Source: Candidatus Thiodiazotropha sp. (ex Gloverina cf. vestifex)
GTDB taxonomy: Bacteria; Pseudomonadota; Gammaproteobacteria; Chromatiales; Chromatiaceae
Assembly (NCBI GenBank): GCA_025656435.1
Contig: JAHXHT010000085.1
Span: 1 to 8,775, forward strand
Reading direction: 5' to 3'
Length of the DNA: 8,775 nt
The translations under genes were made by a program, and so were the position numbers. Shown piece after piece: positions 1-6,050 of the stretch (positions within the stretch are counted from its first letter, which is position 1; the number at the start of each line of letters is the position of its first letter). The notes beneath the pieces were generated by a model. That model saw only the letters and a program-made list of their open reading frames with translations. It ran no database searches and was not told where the DNA came from.

Positions 1-105
1 AAAAATCATCGGTAACCCAATGAAAGCCAGAACAAAAAACAAAATCTGAATGATTTGCGTTATCAATACCCTTATTTCGAGTTCGACGGACTCCTTCTCC
101 GCCAT
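1..105 (-). CDS. N-terminus of an unidentified membrane protein (partial, runs off the window)
   Basis: From an ATG at 105 the minus strand stays open to the window edge and encodes 35 residues: a charged start (MAEKESVELEIR) followed by a long hydrophobic stretch from about residue 13 to 35 (LITQIIQILFFVLAFIGLPM), which reads as a first membrane helix or an uncleaved signal anchor. I do not recognise the family and only the N-terminus is visible. There is no convincing Shine-Dalgarno before the ATG. The same frame stays open for another 33 codons upstream, to a TGA near 205-207, with protein-like content (for example YIKHFIDFYSQGYSVQ) but no ATG, GTG or TTG. So either the gene starts at 105, or this is an internal piece of a longer gene that has decayed. 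The surrounding DNA is clearly more AT-rich than the rest of the window. Confidence 0.4.
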   Translation of the reverse strand, partial: MAEKESVELEIRVLITQIIQILFFVLAFIGLPMIF

Positions 106-449
106 TTGAACTGAATAGCCTTGGCTATAGAAATCAATAAAATGTTTTATATAATTGATTGATCTTGCCTTCGTCCGCAGACGTGATTTGATTTGTCGAA
201 TTATTCAGTTGTCCAGATGCAAGGTTCCCTGTATGAATTTCGAAGGTATGCCATCACGCTGACTGACGAGAACAAGCCGGAAACGATTTTCAATCAAAAA
301 ACCGTGTCACTGTACAGATGGTTGCTAGCAGTAACACAGCGGTCACTGGGTGAGAAAAGTGAGCACTCCAGTGTGGGTGGTCCTTCTGGATGATAGTGAG
401 TCAGAGGTAAGAGAAGAGGAGGGATTGAGGCGCTAGTTGCTAATTTGAT
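106..449. other. Gene-poor stretch downstream of tRNA-Pro
   Basis: I see no convincing gene here. A plus-strand frame opens with a TTG at 193 and runs to 393 (66 codons), but it has no ribosome binding site and no recognisable motif, and it crosses the terminator at 296-342. The minus strand is broken by several stops. The stretch contains that intrinsic terminator, a nearly C-free plus-strand run at 387-430 (so the minus transcript is almost G-free), and presumably the promoter of the minus-strand gene starting at 105, although I cannot point to a clear -35/-10 pair. The composition is AT-rich towards the left end, roughly one third GC at 121-180. Confidence 0.5.
296..342 (-). terminator. 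Rho-independent terminator downstream of tRNA-Pro
   Basis: Read on the minus strand, TGTTACTG (336-329) pairs with CAGTGACA (312-305), giving eight base pairs with one G-U around a 16-nt loop. A CCG/CGG clamp (342-340 with 304-302), separated on one side by a 3-nt bulge, closes the base. Six T residues (301-296) follow immediately. This is the right polarity to end a transcript coming from the tRNA-Pro and probably ispB, about 110 nt past the tRNA 3' end. Pairing was done by eye; no folding energy was computed. Confidence 0.55.
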
Positions 450-526
450 TGGTCGGGGTGAGAGGATTCGAACCTCCGGCCCCTGCCTCCCGAAGACAGT
501 GCTCTACCAGGCTGAGCTACACCCCG
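450..526 (-). tRNA. tRNA-Pro (anticodon CGG)
   Basis: The minus strand gives a complete 77-nt cloverleaf. The acceptor stem CGGGGTG pairs with CACCCCG, followed by discriminator A and an encoded CCA (452-450). The D arm has GCTC/GAGC with AGCCTGGTA. The anticodon stem CTGTC/GGCAG closes loop TTCGGGA, placing anticodon CGG at 492-490. The T arm contains GGTTCGAATCC. It reads CCG proline codons and matches the pattern of enterobacterial proK-type tRNAs. No separate promoter is obvious in the 72 nt to ispB, so it may be processed from an ispB read-through transcript. A tRNA-Pro next to ispB is, as far as I recall, also seen in pseudomonads. The 3' end faces the AT-rich left part of the window. 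Confidence 0.97.
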
Positions 527-528
527 AA

Positions 529-593
529 TCAGCGCTGAACCGGTCTAAGACAGACCGGCACAGCAAGCGACAGATGGTAATGGAATTGCTGTG
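529..593. repeat. Three abutting inverted repeats between ispB and tRNA-Pro
   Basis: Three perfect dyads fill almost the whole spacer. 529-538 is the 10-bp palindrome TCAGCGCTGA. 540-558 is a hairpin with 7-bp arms (CCGGTCT/AGACCGG) and a 5-nt loop. 559-593 is a hairpin with 8-bp arms (CACAGCAA/TTGCTGTG) and a 19-nt loop. None is followed by a T run in either direction, so they do not look like ordinary intrinsic terminators. They could stabilise the ispB mRNA 3' end, guide processing of an ispB-tRNA precursor, or bind a protein. No sequence here decides between these. Confidence 0.6.
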
Positions 594-598
594 GTGAT

Positions 599-1567
599 TC
601 AATTGGTTCTGGCAACGGAGAAGTCCGCCAGGTCGGCCAGGGCTTGCCGATAGGGGGTATGAGGCAGACAGGACAGTGCCTGTTTGGCAAGCTCAACCTC
701 GTTTCGGGCAATCTGCTGAGTGTAGGTGATGGCATGGGTCTCTGAGATGGTCTGCATGACGAAGTCTATCTGGTCCAAACCTCCATTTTCGACAATATCC
801 ATCAGTCGTTGACGGTTCCGTTCACTGGATTTCTTCATGGCCTGAATCAGCGGCAGTGTGGGTTTGCCCTCAGCCAGGTCATCTCCGATATTCTTGCCGA
901 TCTCTTTATTGTTGGCGTCGTAGTCGAGTGCATCATCGACCAATTGAAAGGCGATACCGAGATGTAGCCCGTAGTCGGCCAATGCTTGCTGTTGATCCTC
1001 AGGGATGCCGGTAATAACCCCTCCCAAGCGGGCACCTGCCTCAAACAAGGTGGCGGTCTTTCGTTTGATGACCTCCATGTACTCCGTTTCACTGGTTTCG
1101 GGGTTATGTACATTCAGCAACTGTAAAACCTCTCCCTCGGCTACTCGGTTGGTAGCGTGGGAGAGAATATCCATAACCCGCATTTCACCCACATCCACCA
1201 TCATTTCGAAGGAGCGTGAATAGAGAAAATCGCCCACCAGTACGCTGGCCTCGTTGCCCCATACGGCATTGGCGGTTTCTCGATTTCTGCGTAGCTCGGA
1301 GCCGTCCACTACATCATCATGCAACAGGGTAGCGGTATGGATGAGTTCAATAATGGCGGCGAGATCGATGTGATGCGCTCCCTCATACCCACAGGCGCGG
1401 GCAGCAATCAGCACAATCATCGGACGCAATCGTTTGCCGCCGCTATGAACAATATAGGCGCCGATCTGGTTGATCAGCACGACATCAGATTTCAGGCGCT
1501 GAATGATGAGATTGTCGACAGACGTCATGTCGTCGGCGATGAGTTGGCGAATAGTTGTTATATCCAT
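599..1567 (-). CDS. ispB: Octaprenyl diphosphate synthase (polyprenyl synthetase)
   Basis: The 322-residue product is a trans-isoprenyl diphosphate synthase that elongates farnesyl diphosphate with isopentenyl diphosphate to make the ubiquinone side chain in the cytoplasm. Both aspartate-rich motifs are present: DDVVD at residues 84-88 (first, allylic substrate) and DDALD at 211-215 (second), with GGKRLRP at 43-49, which binds diphosphate. Its length is close to E. coli IspB (323 aa), which favours this over the shorter IspA-type farnesyl synthases; the exact chain length cannot be read from sequence. The ATG at 1567 is preceded by no strong Shine-Dalgarno, but it lies just downstream of a good promoter at 1597-1625. 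In many gammaproteobacteria ispB is divergent from rplU-rpmA; here it instead follows mutM on the same strand and precedes tRNA-Pro. Confidence 0.95.
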   Translation of the reverse strand: MDITTIRQLIADDMTSVDNLIIQRLKSDVVLINQIGAYIVHSGGKRLRPMIVLIAARACGYEGAHHIDLAAIIELIHTATLLHDDVVDGSELRRNRETANAVWGNEASVLVGDFLYSRSFEMMVDVGEMRVMDILSHATNRVAEGEVLQLLNVHNPETSETEYMEVIKRKTATLFEAGARLGGVITGIPEDQQQALADYGLHLGIAFQLVDDALDYDANNKEIGKNIGDDLAEGKPTLPLIQAMKKSSERNRQRLMDIVENGGLDQIDFVMQTISETHAITYTQQIARNEVELAKQALSCLPHTPYRQALADLADFSVARTN

Positions 1568-1596
1568 GGAACAGTATGACCGATAAAAACTCCCGC

Positions 1597-1625
1597 ATGC
1601 TAGGAGGGGGGGAGATGGGTGTCAA
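1597..1625 (-). promoter_or_regulatory. Sigma-70 type promoter of ispB
   Basis: On the minus strand a perfect -35 box TTGACA (1625-1620) is followed by a 17-nt spacer and TAGCAT (1602-1597), four of six matches to the -10 consensus. Transcription would start near 1590, leaving a short leader of about 23 nt before the ispB ATG. The spacer contains seven consecutive C (G on the plus strand, 1606-1612). The promoter lies in the 105-nt gap after mutM, so ispB can be expressed independently of the operon upstream. Confidence 0.65.
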
Positions 1626-1672
1626 GGGATTCGGTCAGTTACCGTGTCTTAATATCATGGAAAAACGGTCTC

Positions 1673-2488
1673 TTAACGCTGACATTGGGGGCAATAGAAG
1701 CTGCTGCGTTGGCCGATGACTTTACTGCGGATGGTATCTCCACATTGTGGGCAGTGTTCTCCGGAACGACCATAAACCCGAAGTGACTGGGCGAAATAGC
1801 CGGGGTTGCCGTCCTCCCGCTGGAAATCACGCAGGGTTGTACCCCCTTGTTCAATGGCGGCGGAGAGAACCGACTGTATAGCACTCGCCAGCATCTCGTA
1901 GCGTGTTGCGGAAATACGATAACTGGCTCTCATGGGATGGATGCCAGCACGAAACAGCGCTTCGCTGGCGTAGATGTTGCCGACACCTACCACCACCCGG
2001 CTGTCCATGATCAGGCTTTTGATGGCGGTACGACGACTTTTACCCAGTCCATGAAGGTAGGCTCCGCTGAAGCTTTCGCTCAGGGGCTCGGGACCCAGTG
2101 ATGCGAGCAGGGGATGCTGTTCCGGTTTTTCTCCAGTCCAGACGACAGCACCAAAACGCCTGGGATCACGCAGGCGCAGGCATTGATCGCCACTCAGTCT
2201 TAGGTCGAAGTGGTCATGTTTCTGAGGGGAGGTGTCAGCATTCAGGATACGCAAGCTGCCAGACATTCCCAGATGTATCAGCAGTGTGCCGTGATGGAAA
2301 CCGATCAGCAGGTACTTACCGCGCCGGCTGACACTGAGAATCTTGCGGCCTTTTAGGAGCTTGGGAAGCTCATCCGGAATTGGCCAGCGTAAACGTGGCT
2401 CGCGGATGATCACACCATTGATGCGCGCACCCGTCAGGTGGGGTGCAATGCCCCGGCGCGTGGTCTCGACCTCGGGCAGCTCAGGCAT
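1673..2488 (-). CDS. mutM: Formamidopyrimidine-DNA glycosylase (Fpg/MutM)
   Basis: This 271-residue bifunctional DNA glycosylase/AP lyase removes 8-oxoguanine and formamidopyrimidines in base-excision repair. It begins MPELPEVETTRRGI, with the catalytic Pro2 and Glu3 exposed after Met removal, and has the conserved lysine at residue 58 (RRGKYLL). VVVGVGNIYASEALF in the middle belongs to the helix-two-turn-helix DNA-binding region. A C-terminal zinc finger has cysteines at 246, 249, 266 and 269, with the QR pair of the finger at 260-261. Length and all key residues agree with an active MutM. The ATG shares its A with the stop of the DUF4340-like gene (TGATG), so it looks translationally coupled as the last gene of the ABC-transporter operon. 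No clear terminator follows; a weak 4-bp hairpin with five T lies at 1585-1606 and overlaps the ispB promoter. Confidence 0.97.
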   Translation of the reverse strand: MPELPEVETTRRGIAPHLTGARINGVIIREPRLRWPIPDELPKLLKGRKILSVSRRGKYLLIGFHHGTLLIHLGMSGSLRILNADTSPQKHDHFDLRLSGDQCLRLRDPRRFGAVVWTGEKPEQHPLLASLGPEPLSESFSGAYLHGLGKSRRTAIKSLIMDSRVVVGVGNIYASEALFRAGIHPMRASYRISATRYEMLASAIQSVLSAAIEQGGTTLRDFQREDGNPGYFAQSLRVYGRSGEHCPQCGDTIRSKVIGQRSSFYCPQCQR

Positions 2489-2964
2489 CAGGGGGATTCC
2501 AGCCAGGCTTCCCGTGGGGCACTGAGATGATGGTAAAAGCCGTCAGCAATCAGATGAATCTGATCGGTGTAGTGGACATACCGCCAGCCGTTCACCGGGT
2601 CCGTGTTACCGAAAGCGAGGGATTCTCCATTCAGCTTCATCATGATTGGTGGCGTTTCCAGTCCGAACGGATGCAGATCTGCCGGTGGGTCGAAACGCTC
2701 AAGGCTCGGCGTTTGACATAGCTGCAGCAGTTGCTGGATACGGGGTTGATTGGCGGGTTCGTTGCCGATATGCCAAGTGTGATCCTTTCGCTCAAGCTGG
2801 ATATGACGGTCCGACAGGTCACTGATCTCAATCAGGGTAATGCTTTCAGGCTGAAGATTTGTCAGCGATGGCAATCCACTGGACTGTTGAGAAAGCCAGA
2901 CCAACAGACCGAGGACGCATACAGCCAGCAGCAGCGCAAGATTGATCAGCAGACGTCTGTCCAT
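2488..2964 (-). CDS. DUF4340-like membrane-anchored protein, short form
   Basis: The 158-residue product starts with a membrane helix (about residues 5-25, LINLALLLAVCVLGLLVWL), then a polar domain that should lie in the periplasm. The spacing of hydrophobic segments and the motifs HTWHIGNEP, FGLETPP, ESLAFGNTDP and WRYVHYTDQIHLIADG follow the DUF4340 pattern (beta-rich unit with a yGL..P centre). Members I know of are often around twice this length or more, so this looks like a single-unit version. It starts 4 nt after the GldG-like stop and ends by overlapping the mutM ATG. DUF4340 genes commonly accompany GldG-type ABC systems, so it is probably an accessory subunit of that complex. No enzymatic motif is visible and its biochemical role is unknown. 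Confidence 0.75.
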   Translation of the reverse strand: MDRRLLINLALLLAVCVLGLLVWLSQQSSGLPSLTNLQPESITLIEISDLSDRHIQLERKDHTWHIGNEPANQPRIQQLLQLCQTPSLERFDPPADLHPFGLETPPIMMKLNGESLAFGNTDPVNGWRYVHYTDQIHLIADGFYHHLSAPREAWLESP

Positions 2965-2968
2965 ACGT

Positions 2969-4300
2969 TCAGGCTTTGTTGCGGCGCCAGGCCATCAGGA
3001 GGCCTGTGAGGAGCAGAGAGAGTGGGAGTACGATCAATGATCCCAGTCCGATGATACCTATGGCCATTTTGGATAGATGTAGTTCCTGATCGTCTACAGC
3101 TGCTGCCGGGATACCGATCATCTTATCGTCACCTGATAGCCATCTGACCAGGGCGAGGCCCAAATCGAGATTGCCGGCATTGGTGACAAAGCTGTTCGAG
3201 ATAAAATCACTGTCACCAATGACCTGGATTCGCTGTTCACCCGTTTCTGTTTGGCGAGTCAGGGCATAACCTATGGTCAGGGGTCCAGGCTCCTCCCCAT
3301 CGAGCGGGTCTCGCACGATCTCACCGGTCAGTGGTCCAGTCTCATTCCAGCTGCGTTCCAGCGTTTGCAGCAGGGCAGTCGCTTCCCATGAAGATGGATT
3401 AGGCGCTCTCAGTGCTGAGGCCTGAGGAAACAGGGTGAGTAGCTTAAAATCATTGACAGCAGGGTGTTCGGGATAGGCGGGGACCAGTGCCACGGCTGGG
3501 TTGTCGATGCCCAGCTCCTGTACATTAGCGTCCACAATGGTGCCAGGCAACTGTGCGATGCCGGTCAGTGTCTCGATTAGCGAGGCGGCCACTGCGTTGT
3601 CTGGATCACTCAGTAGCAGGAGATTGCCACCTTGTGAAAGATAATCCCGCAAACGCTCAATCTCCCCTTCGAGTAGCAGACGTGTGGGCGAAGCAATGAC
3701 CAATAGTGCGGTATTGTCAGGTGGTGCCGGTGTGGTGGCCAGGTCCAGGCCAACGACCTTGTAGCCCTGTTGGCTGATCGATTTGCCGAAATCGCCCAAA
3801 TCGTTGTTTGCCACACCCAGCAGGTCTCGTTCACCGTGACCACCAAGGCTGGCGATCCAACGGGCATGGGGCTGTCCCAGACGTAGGATGGCATTGCTGA
3901 AACGCTCCTCATCGAGTTGCTGCAGCCGCTCTTCCCGGTCCTGGTATTTCATCAGGATTTCCCCTGAGAGGCTGATGCCCTGGCGGCGCGCCTCGTCAGG
4001 TTGTCTCAATGGGTCGACAAAGTTGAGTGTGATGTCCTCTTTCACCTCTTGATAGCGGGCCACGAAACGCCGGATATGCTCACGTAAGGTGGCGTTCTCC
4101 GGCGTATAGGCCGTCACCTCAACAGGTCCAGGCGTGCGAGTCAGGATATCTATGCTGATCGGGTTAAGACTGTTGGCGCCATGTCGGGTCCAGTCCCACT
4201 GTTGTGAAAATCGTCCGCTCAACCAGGCCAGGAGTACCAGCAGGACGACCATCAAGAGATGGAAGATCAGCATATTGAATCGTTTCGACAGTCTTGCCAC
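2969..4300 (-). CDS. GldG-like auxiliary component of ABC-2 transporter
   Basis: This is a GldG-family protein (ABC-type transport auxiliary domain) of 443 residues. One membrane helix lies near the N-terminus (about 10-28) and another at the C-terminus (about 411-437), with a large extracytoplasmic domain between them. Family-like stretches include SLGGHGERD, the segment GGNLLLLSDPDNA and VIGDSDFISNS. It should assemble with the permease and ATPase encoded just upstream. The frame is open from a GTG at 4309, but I prefer the GTG at 4300: a GAAGG Shine-Dalgarno (4313-4309) sits 8 nt before it, and the codon overlaps the permease stop as TAGTG. From 4309 the product would be 446 residues. The substrate is unknown. 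In Bacteroidetes, GldG is tied to gliding motility, but proteobacterial homologues occur without gliding genes, so no motility role should be assumed. Confidence 0.88.
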   Translation of the reverse strand: MARLSKRFNMLIFHLLMVVLLVLLAWLSGRFSQQWDWTRHGANSLNPISIDILTRTPGPVEVTAYTPENATLREHIRRFVARYQEVKEDITLNFVDPLRQPDEARRQGISLSGEILMKYQDREERLQQLDEERFSNAILRLGQPHARWIASLGGHGERDLLGVANNDLGDFGKSISQQGYKVVGLDLATTPAPPDNTALLVIASPTRLLLEGEIERLRDYLSQGGNLLLLSDPDNAVAASLIETLTGIAQLPGTIVDANVQELGIDNPAVALVPAYPEHPAVNDFKLLTLFPQASALRAPNPSSWEATALLQTLERSWNETGPLTGEIVRDPLDGEEPGPLTIGYALTRQTETGEQRIQVIGDSDFISNSFVTNAGNLDLGLALVRWLSGDDKMIGIPAAAVDDQELHLSKMAIGIIGLGSLIVLPLSLLLTGLLMAWRRNKA

Positions 4301-5025
4301 TATCCACACCTTCGCTGATCGAGCCGGTGGTATGACAAGCCGAGAAAGAACAGCATCAACAGCAGGAAATAGGCGATGTCGCTGCTATTCAGCAACCCCA
4401 TCTGCAGATTCAGATAGTGGGAGGGCCAGGCAAGCCAGTGCAGAAAACCACCGCTTGCTGTGTGCTGATCCAACAGAGAGAGCAGTAGCGACAGGCCATA
4501 GGCGCCGGCAGCGGCAACAGCGGGGTTTTCACTGAGGATAGAAAGATAGAGTCCGATGGCGGTGTAGAGCGCACTCAACAGTAGCAGTCCCAGGGTGGCA
4601 GCGGTGATCAGCCCCAGGTCGAGTGTGGTGTCGGTTGTGAGTGTCAGGCTGAGGCCCGCCGGCATCAGGATACATGGGAGTTGAAGCAGCAGAATGCCAA
4701 AAAATTTCCCCAACAGGATATCGTTGACGGAGATGGGGCCACTGCTCAACAGTGTATAGGTGCCACTGCGAAAGGCTTCGCTGAAGACGCGCATGGTCAG
4801 GATTGGTGTGATGAGAAACAACACAACAGCGGCCAGGCCAAAGAGTTGAAGGCCGAGATGGTGAGTCAGACCCAATATACGATCGCCGGTCTGCATGCCG
4901 ACGAAGGCCTCCAGGGTGCCGAGAAACTGCCAGCTCAGCAGACAGAGGCTGACAGCCAGCATGACCCACGCCAGTGGCGTCCGCATGACTCTTTTCCACT
5001 CTACCCAGGCCAGTCGCCGGATCAT
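4300..5025 (-). CDS. ABC-2 type permease, GldF-like
   Basis: The 241-residue protein is almost entirely hydrophobic, with about six membrane helices (roughly 18-37, 57-80, 105-130, 136-160, 168-188 and 213-233). The short cytoplasmic segment TMRVFSEAFRSGTYTLLSSG followed by PISVNDILLGKF after the second helix is the typical ABC-2/GldF coupling region, in which related proteins read like R.F.EE.R.GT.ELL...P. The length fits the single-permease GldF/NosY class. The ATG at 5025 has a strong GGAGG Shine-Dalgarno (5036-5032, 6-nt spacer) and overlaps the ATPase stop by 4 nt (ATGA). The stop TAG at 4302-4300 overlaps the preferred GldG start. It most likely forms the membrane channel of the ATPase-permease-GldG complex; the cargo is unknown. 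Confidence 0.9.
   Translation of the reverse strand: MIRRLAWVEWKRVMRTPLAWVMLAVSLCLLSWQFLGTLEAFVGMQTGDRILGLTHHLGLQLFGLAAVVLFLITPILTMRVFSEAFRSGTYTLLSSGPISVNDILLGKFFGILLLQLPCILMPAGLSLTLTTDTTLDLGLITAATLGLLLLSALYTAIGLYLSILSENPAVAAAGAYGLSLLLSLLDQHTASGGFLHWLAWPSHYLNLQMGLLNSSDIAYFLLLMLFFLGLSYHRLDQRRCG
4309..4313 (-). promoter_or_regulatory. Shine-Dalgarno that decides the GldG-like start
   Basis: GAAGG on the minus strand lies inside the end of the permease gene. It is 8 nt from the GTG at 4300 but directly abuts the possible GTG at 4309. The spacing supports initiation at 4300, coupled to termination of the permease. Confidence 0.6.
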
Positions 5026-5933
5026 GATTTGCCTCCGGTGGTGGCCTGCAGGTAGCGTTGTTCAAGGCTGAGTGTTTCGGGGGTCAGTTCGATCAATCCC
5101 CAGCCCTTTTCGAGGATCAACCGCGATAGCTCGCTGGGGTTGTCACCCGTCTTTAGGGTCACACGGAAATAATCGGTATGCAGGCGTTCCACCGAAGTGA
5201 CCGGTGATAATGCTGCGATCAGCACTTCATCCGGGTCCTGTTCCAGTCCGATGCGATAACAGGGAGATGCCGGCGTGGAGAGATCACCTGAATAGACGAT
5301 TCTGCCATCCTGCAGTATGACAACCCGATTACAGGTGGCCTGAATCTCAGGCAGGATATGACTGGAGAGGATCACGCCTCTGGTCTCTGCCAGCGACCGG
5401 ATCAACTCCCTCACCTGGCGTATCTGTGCCGGATCGAGGCCATCCGTGGGTTCGTCGAGAATCACCACCTGCGGATCATGGATGATTGCCTGCGCCAGGC
5501 CAACCCGCTGTTGATACCCCTTGGAGAGTTTTCGGATCAAGCGGGAACCCACCGACTCGAGTCCACACTGCTGCTTACTTTGCAGTAGTGCGGTCTTGCA
5601 TGCTGAACGATCCATGCCTCGCAGGTAGGCGCAATCGGTCAGATATTCATCCACCGTCTGGTCCTGGTGAAGTGGTGGCCGCTCCGGCAGGAAACCGATC
5701 CTGCGTTTGGATGGCAGCGGTCGCTGCAGCAGGTCATCCCCACCGATCTCGATAGTACCGCCAGAGGGGGCCAGATCACCGCATAGCATACGCATGATGG
5801 TCGACTTTCCAGCGCCGTTTGGCCCCAGCAGTCCCAGGATGTCACCAGTGCTCAGCTGCAAATCGAGTGGCTCGACCACGGGTCTGCCGTGGAAACTGCG
5901 CTGGAGCTGTTTTGCATTGAGAAGGGTGGACAT
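5022..5933 (-). CDS. ABC transporter ATP-binding protein, GldA-like
   Basis: This is a cytoplasmic ATPase subunit of 303 residues. All nucleotide-binding motifs are intact: Walker A GPNGAGKST (37-45), a Q-loop region reading GFLPE (80-84) where this subfamily has glutamate, signature LSKGYQQRVGLA (136-147), Walker B VVILDEPTDGLDP (156-168) and switch histidine H192 in SSH. The stretch IGFLPERPPL followed by DQTVDEYL closely matches GldA/NatA-like ATPases of ABC-2 exporters, and a C-terminal extension of about 90 residues is usual for them. The ATG at 5933 is preferred; a TTG at 5942 would add three residues, and neither has a clear Shine-Dalgarno. It is the first gene of the five-gene minus-strand operon, overlapping the permease by 4 nt. 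It powers the permease; the substrate and direction of transport cannot be read from sequence. Confidence 0.93.
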   Translation of the reverse strand: MSTLLNAKQLQRSFHGRPVVEPLDLQLSTGDILGLLGPNGAGKSTIMRMLCGDLAPSGGTIEIGGDDLLQRPLPSKRRIGFLPERPPLHQDQTVDEYLTDCAYLRGMDRSACKTALLQSKQQCGLESVGSRLIRKLSKGYQQRVGLAQAIIHDPQVVILDEPTDGLDPAQIRQVRELIRSLAETRGVILSSHILPEIQATCNRVVILQDGRIVYSGDLSTPASPCYRIGLEQDPDEVLIAALSPVTSVERLHTDYFRVTLKTGDNPSELSRLILEKGWGLIELTPETLSLEQRYLQATTGGKS

Positions 5934-5990
5934 CGGCTGCAAGATACAGGAAACCGGTGTTGTTGAAAAAGCCGTTGAATCCGGTTGCTA

Positions 5991-6018
5991 AACATATCAC
6001 CCTTGCGTATGGGTTCAA
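5991..6018 (-). promoter_or_regulatory. Possible extended -10 promoter of the ABC-mutM operon
   Basis: On the minus strand, TTGAAC (6018-6013) is followed by a 16-nt spacer and TATGTT (5996-5991), each matching consensus in four of six positions. A TGA immediately before TATGTT gives the TGn of an extended -10. It would start transcription about 50 nt before the ATPase ATG at 5933. The assignment is by eye and moderately weak. I found no equally good plus-strand promoter for the divergent HyuA-like gene. Confidence 0.4.
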
Positions 6019-6050
6019 GCGATTCATCCGCTAAGATAAATTTCAAAGAT

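Noticed and set aside
193..393. 66-codon plus-strand frame starting with TTG
   Set aside because: It has no ribosome binding site and no recognisable motif, and it crosses a minus-strand terminator; most likely a chance open frame.
1..449. Partial tRNA duplicate or integrase marking an island next to tRNA-Pro
   Set aside because: No second copy of the tRNA 3' end and no integrase-like sequence can be seen before the window edge.
1585..1606. Hairpin CTCC/GGAG plus five T as the mutM terminator
   Set aside because: The stem is only 4 bp, too weak to call as a separate terminator; it is mentioned only with the ispB promoter.
4529..5065. 178-codon minus-strand frame overlapping the permease gene
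   Set aside because: It lies in another frame of the clearly hydrophobic GldF-like permease, which has a strong Shine-Dalgarno and family motifs; the alternative product is low-complexity shadow sequence rich in H, P and R.
5985..6050. Longer N-terminus of the HyuA-like protein from TTG 5985 or ATG 6009
   Set aside because: The added residues look non-conserved, lack a ribosome binding site and would extend the protein beyond the usual family start; they would also fall in the likely promoter region of the divergent operon.
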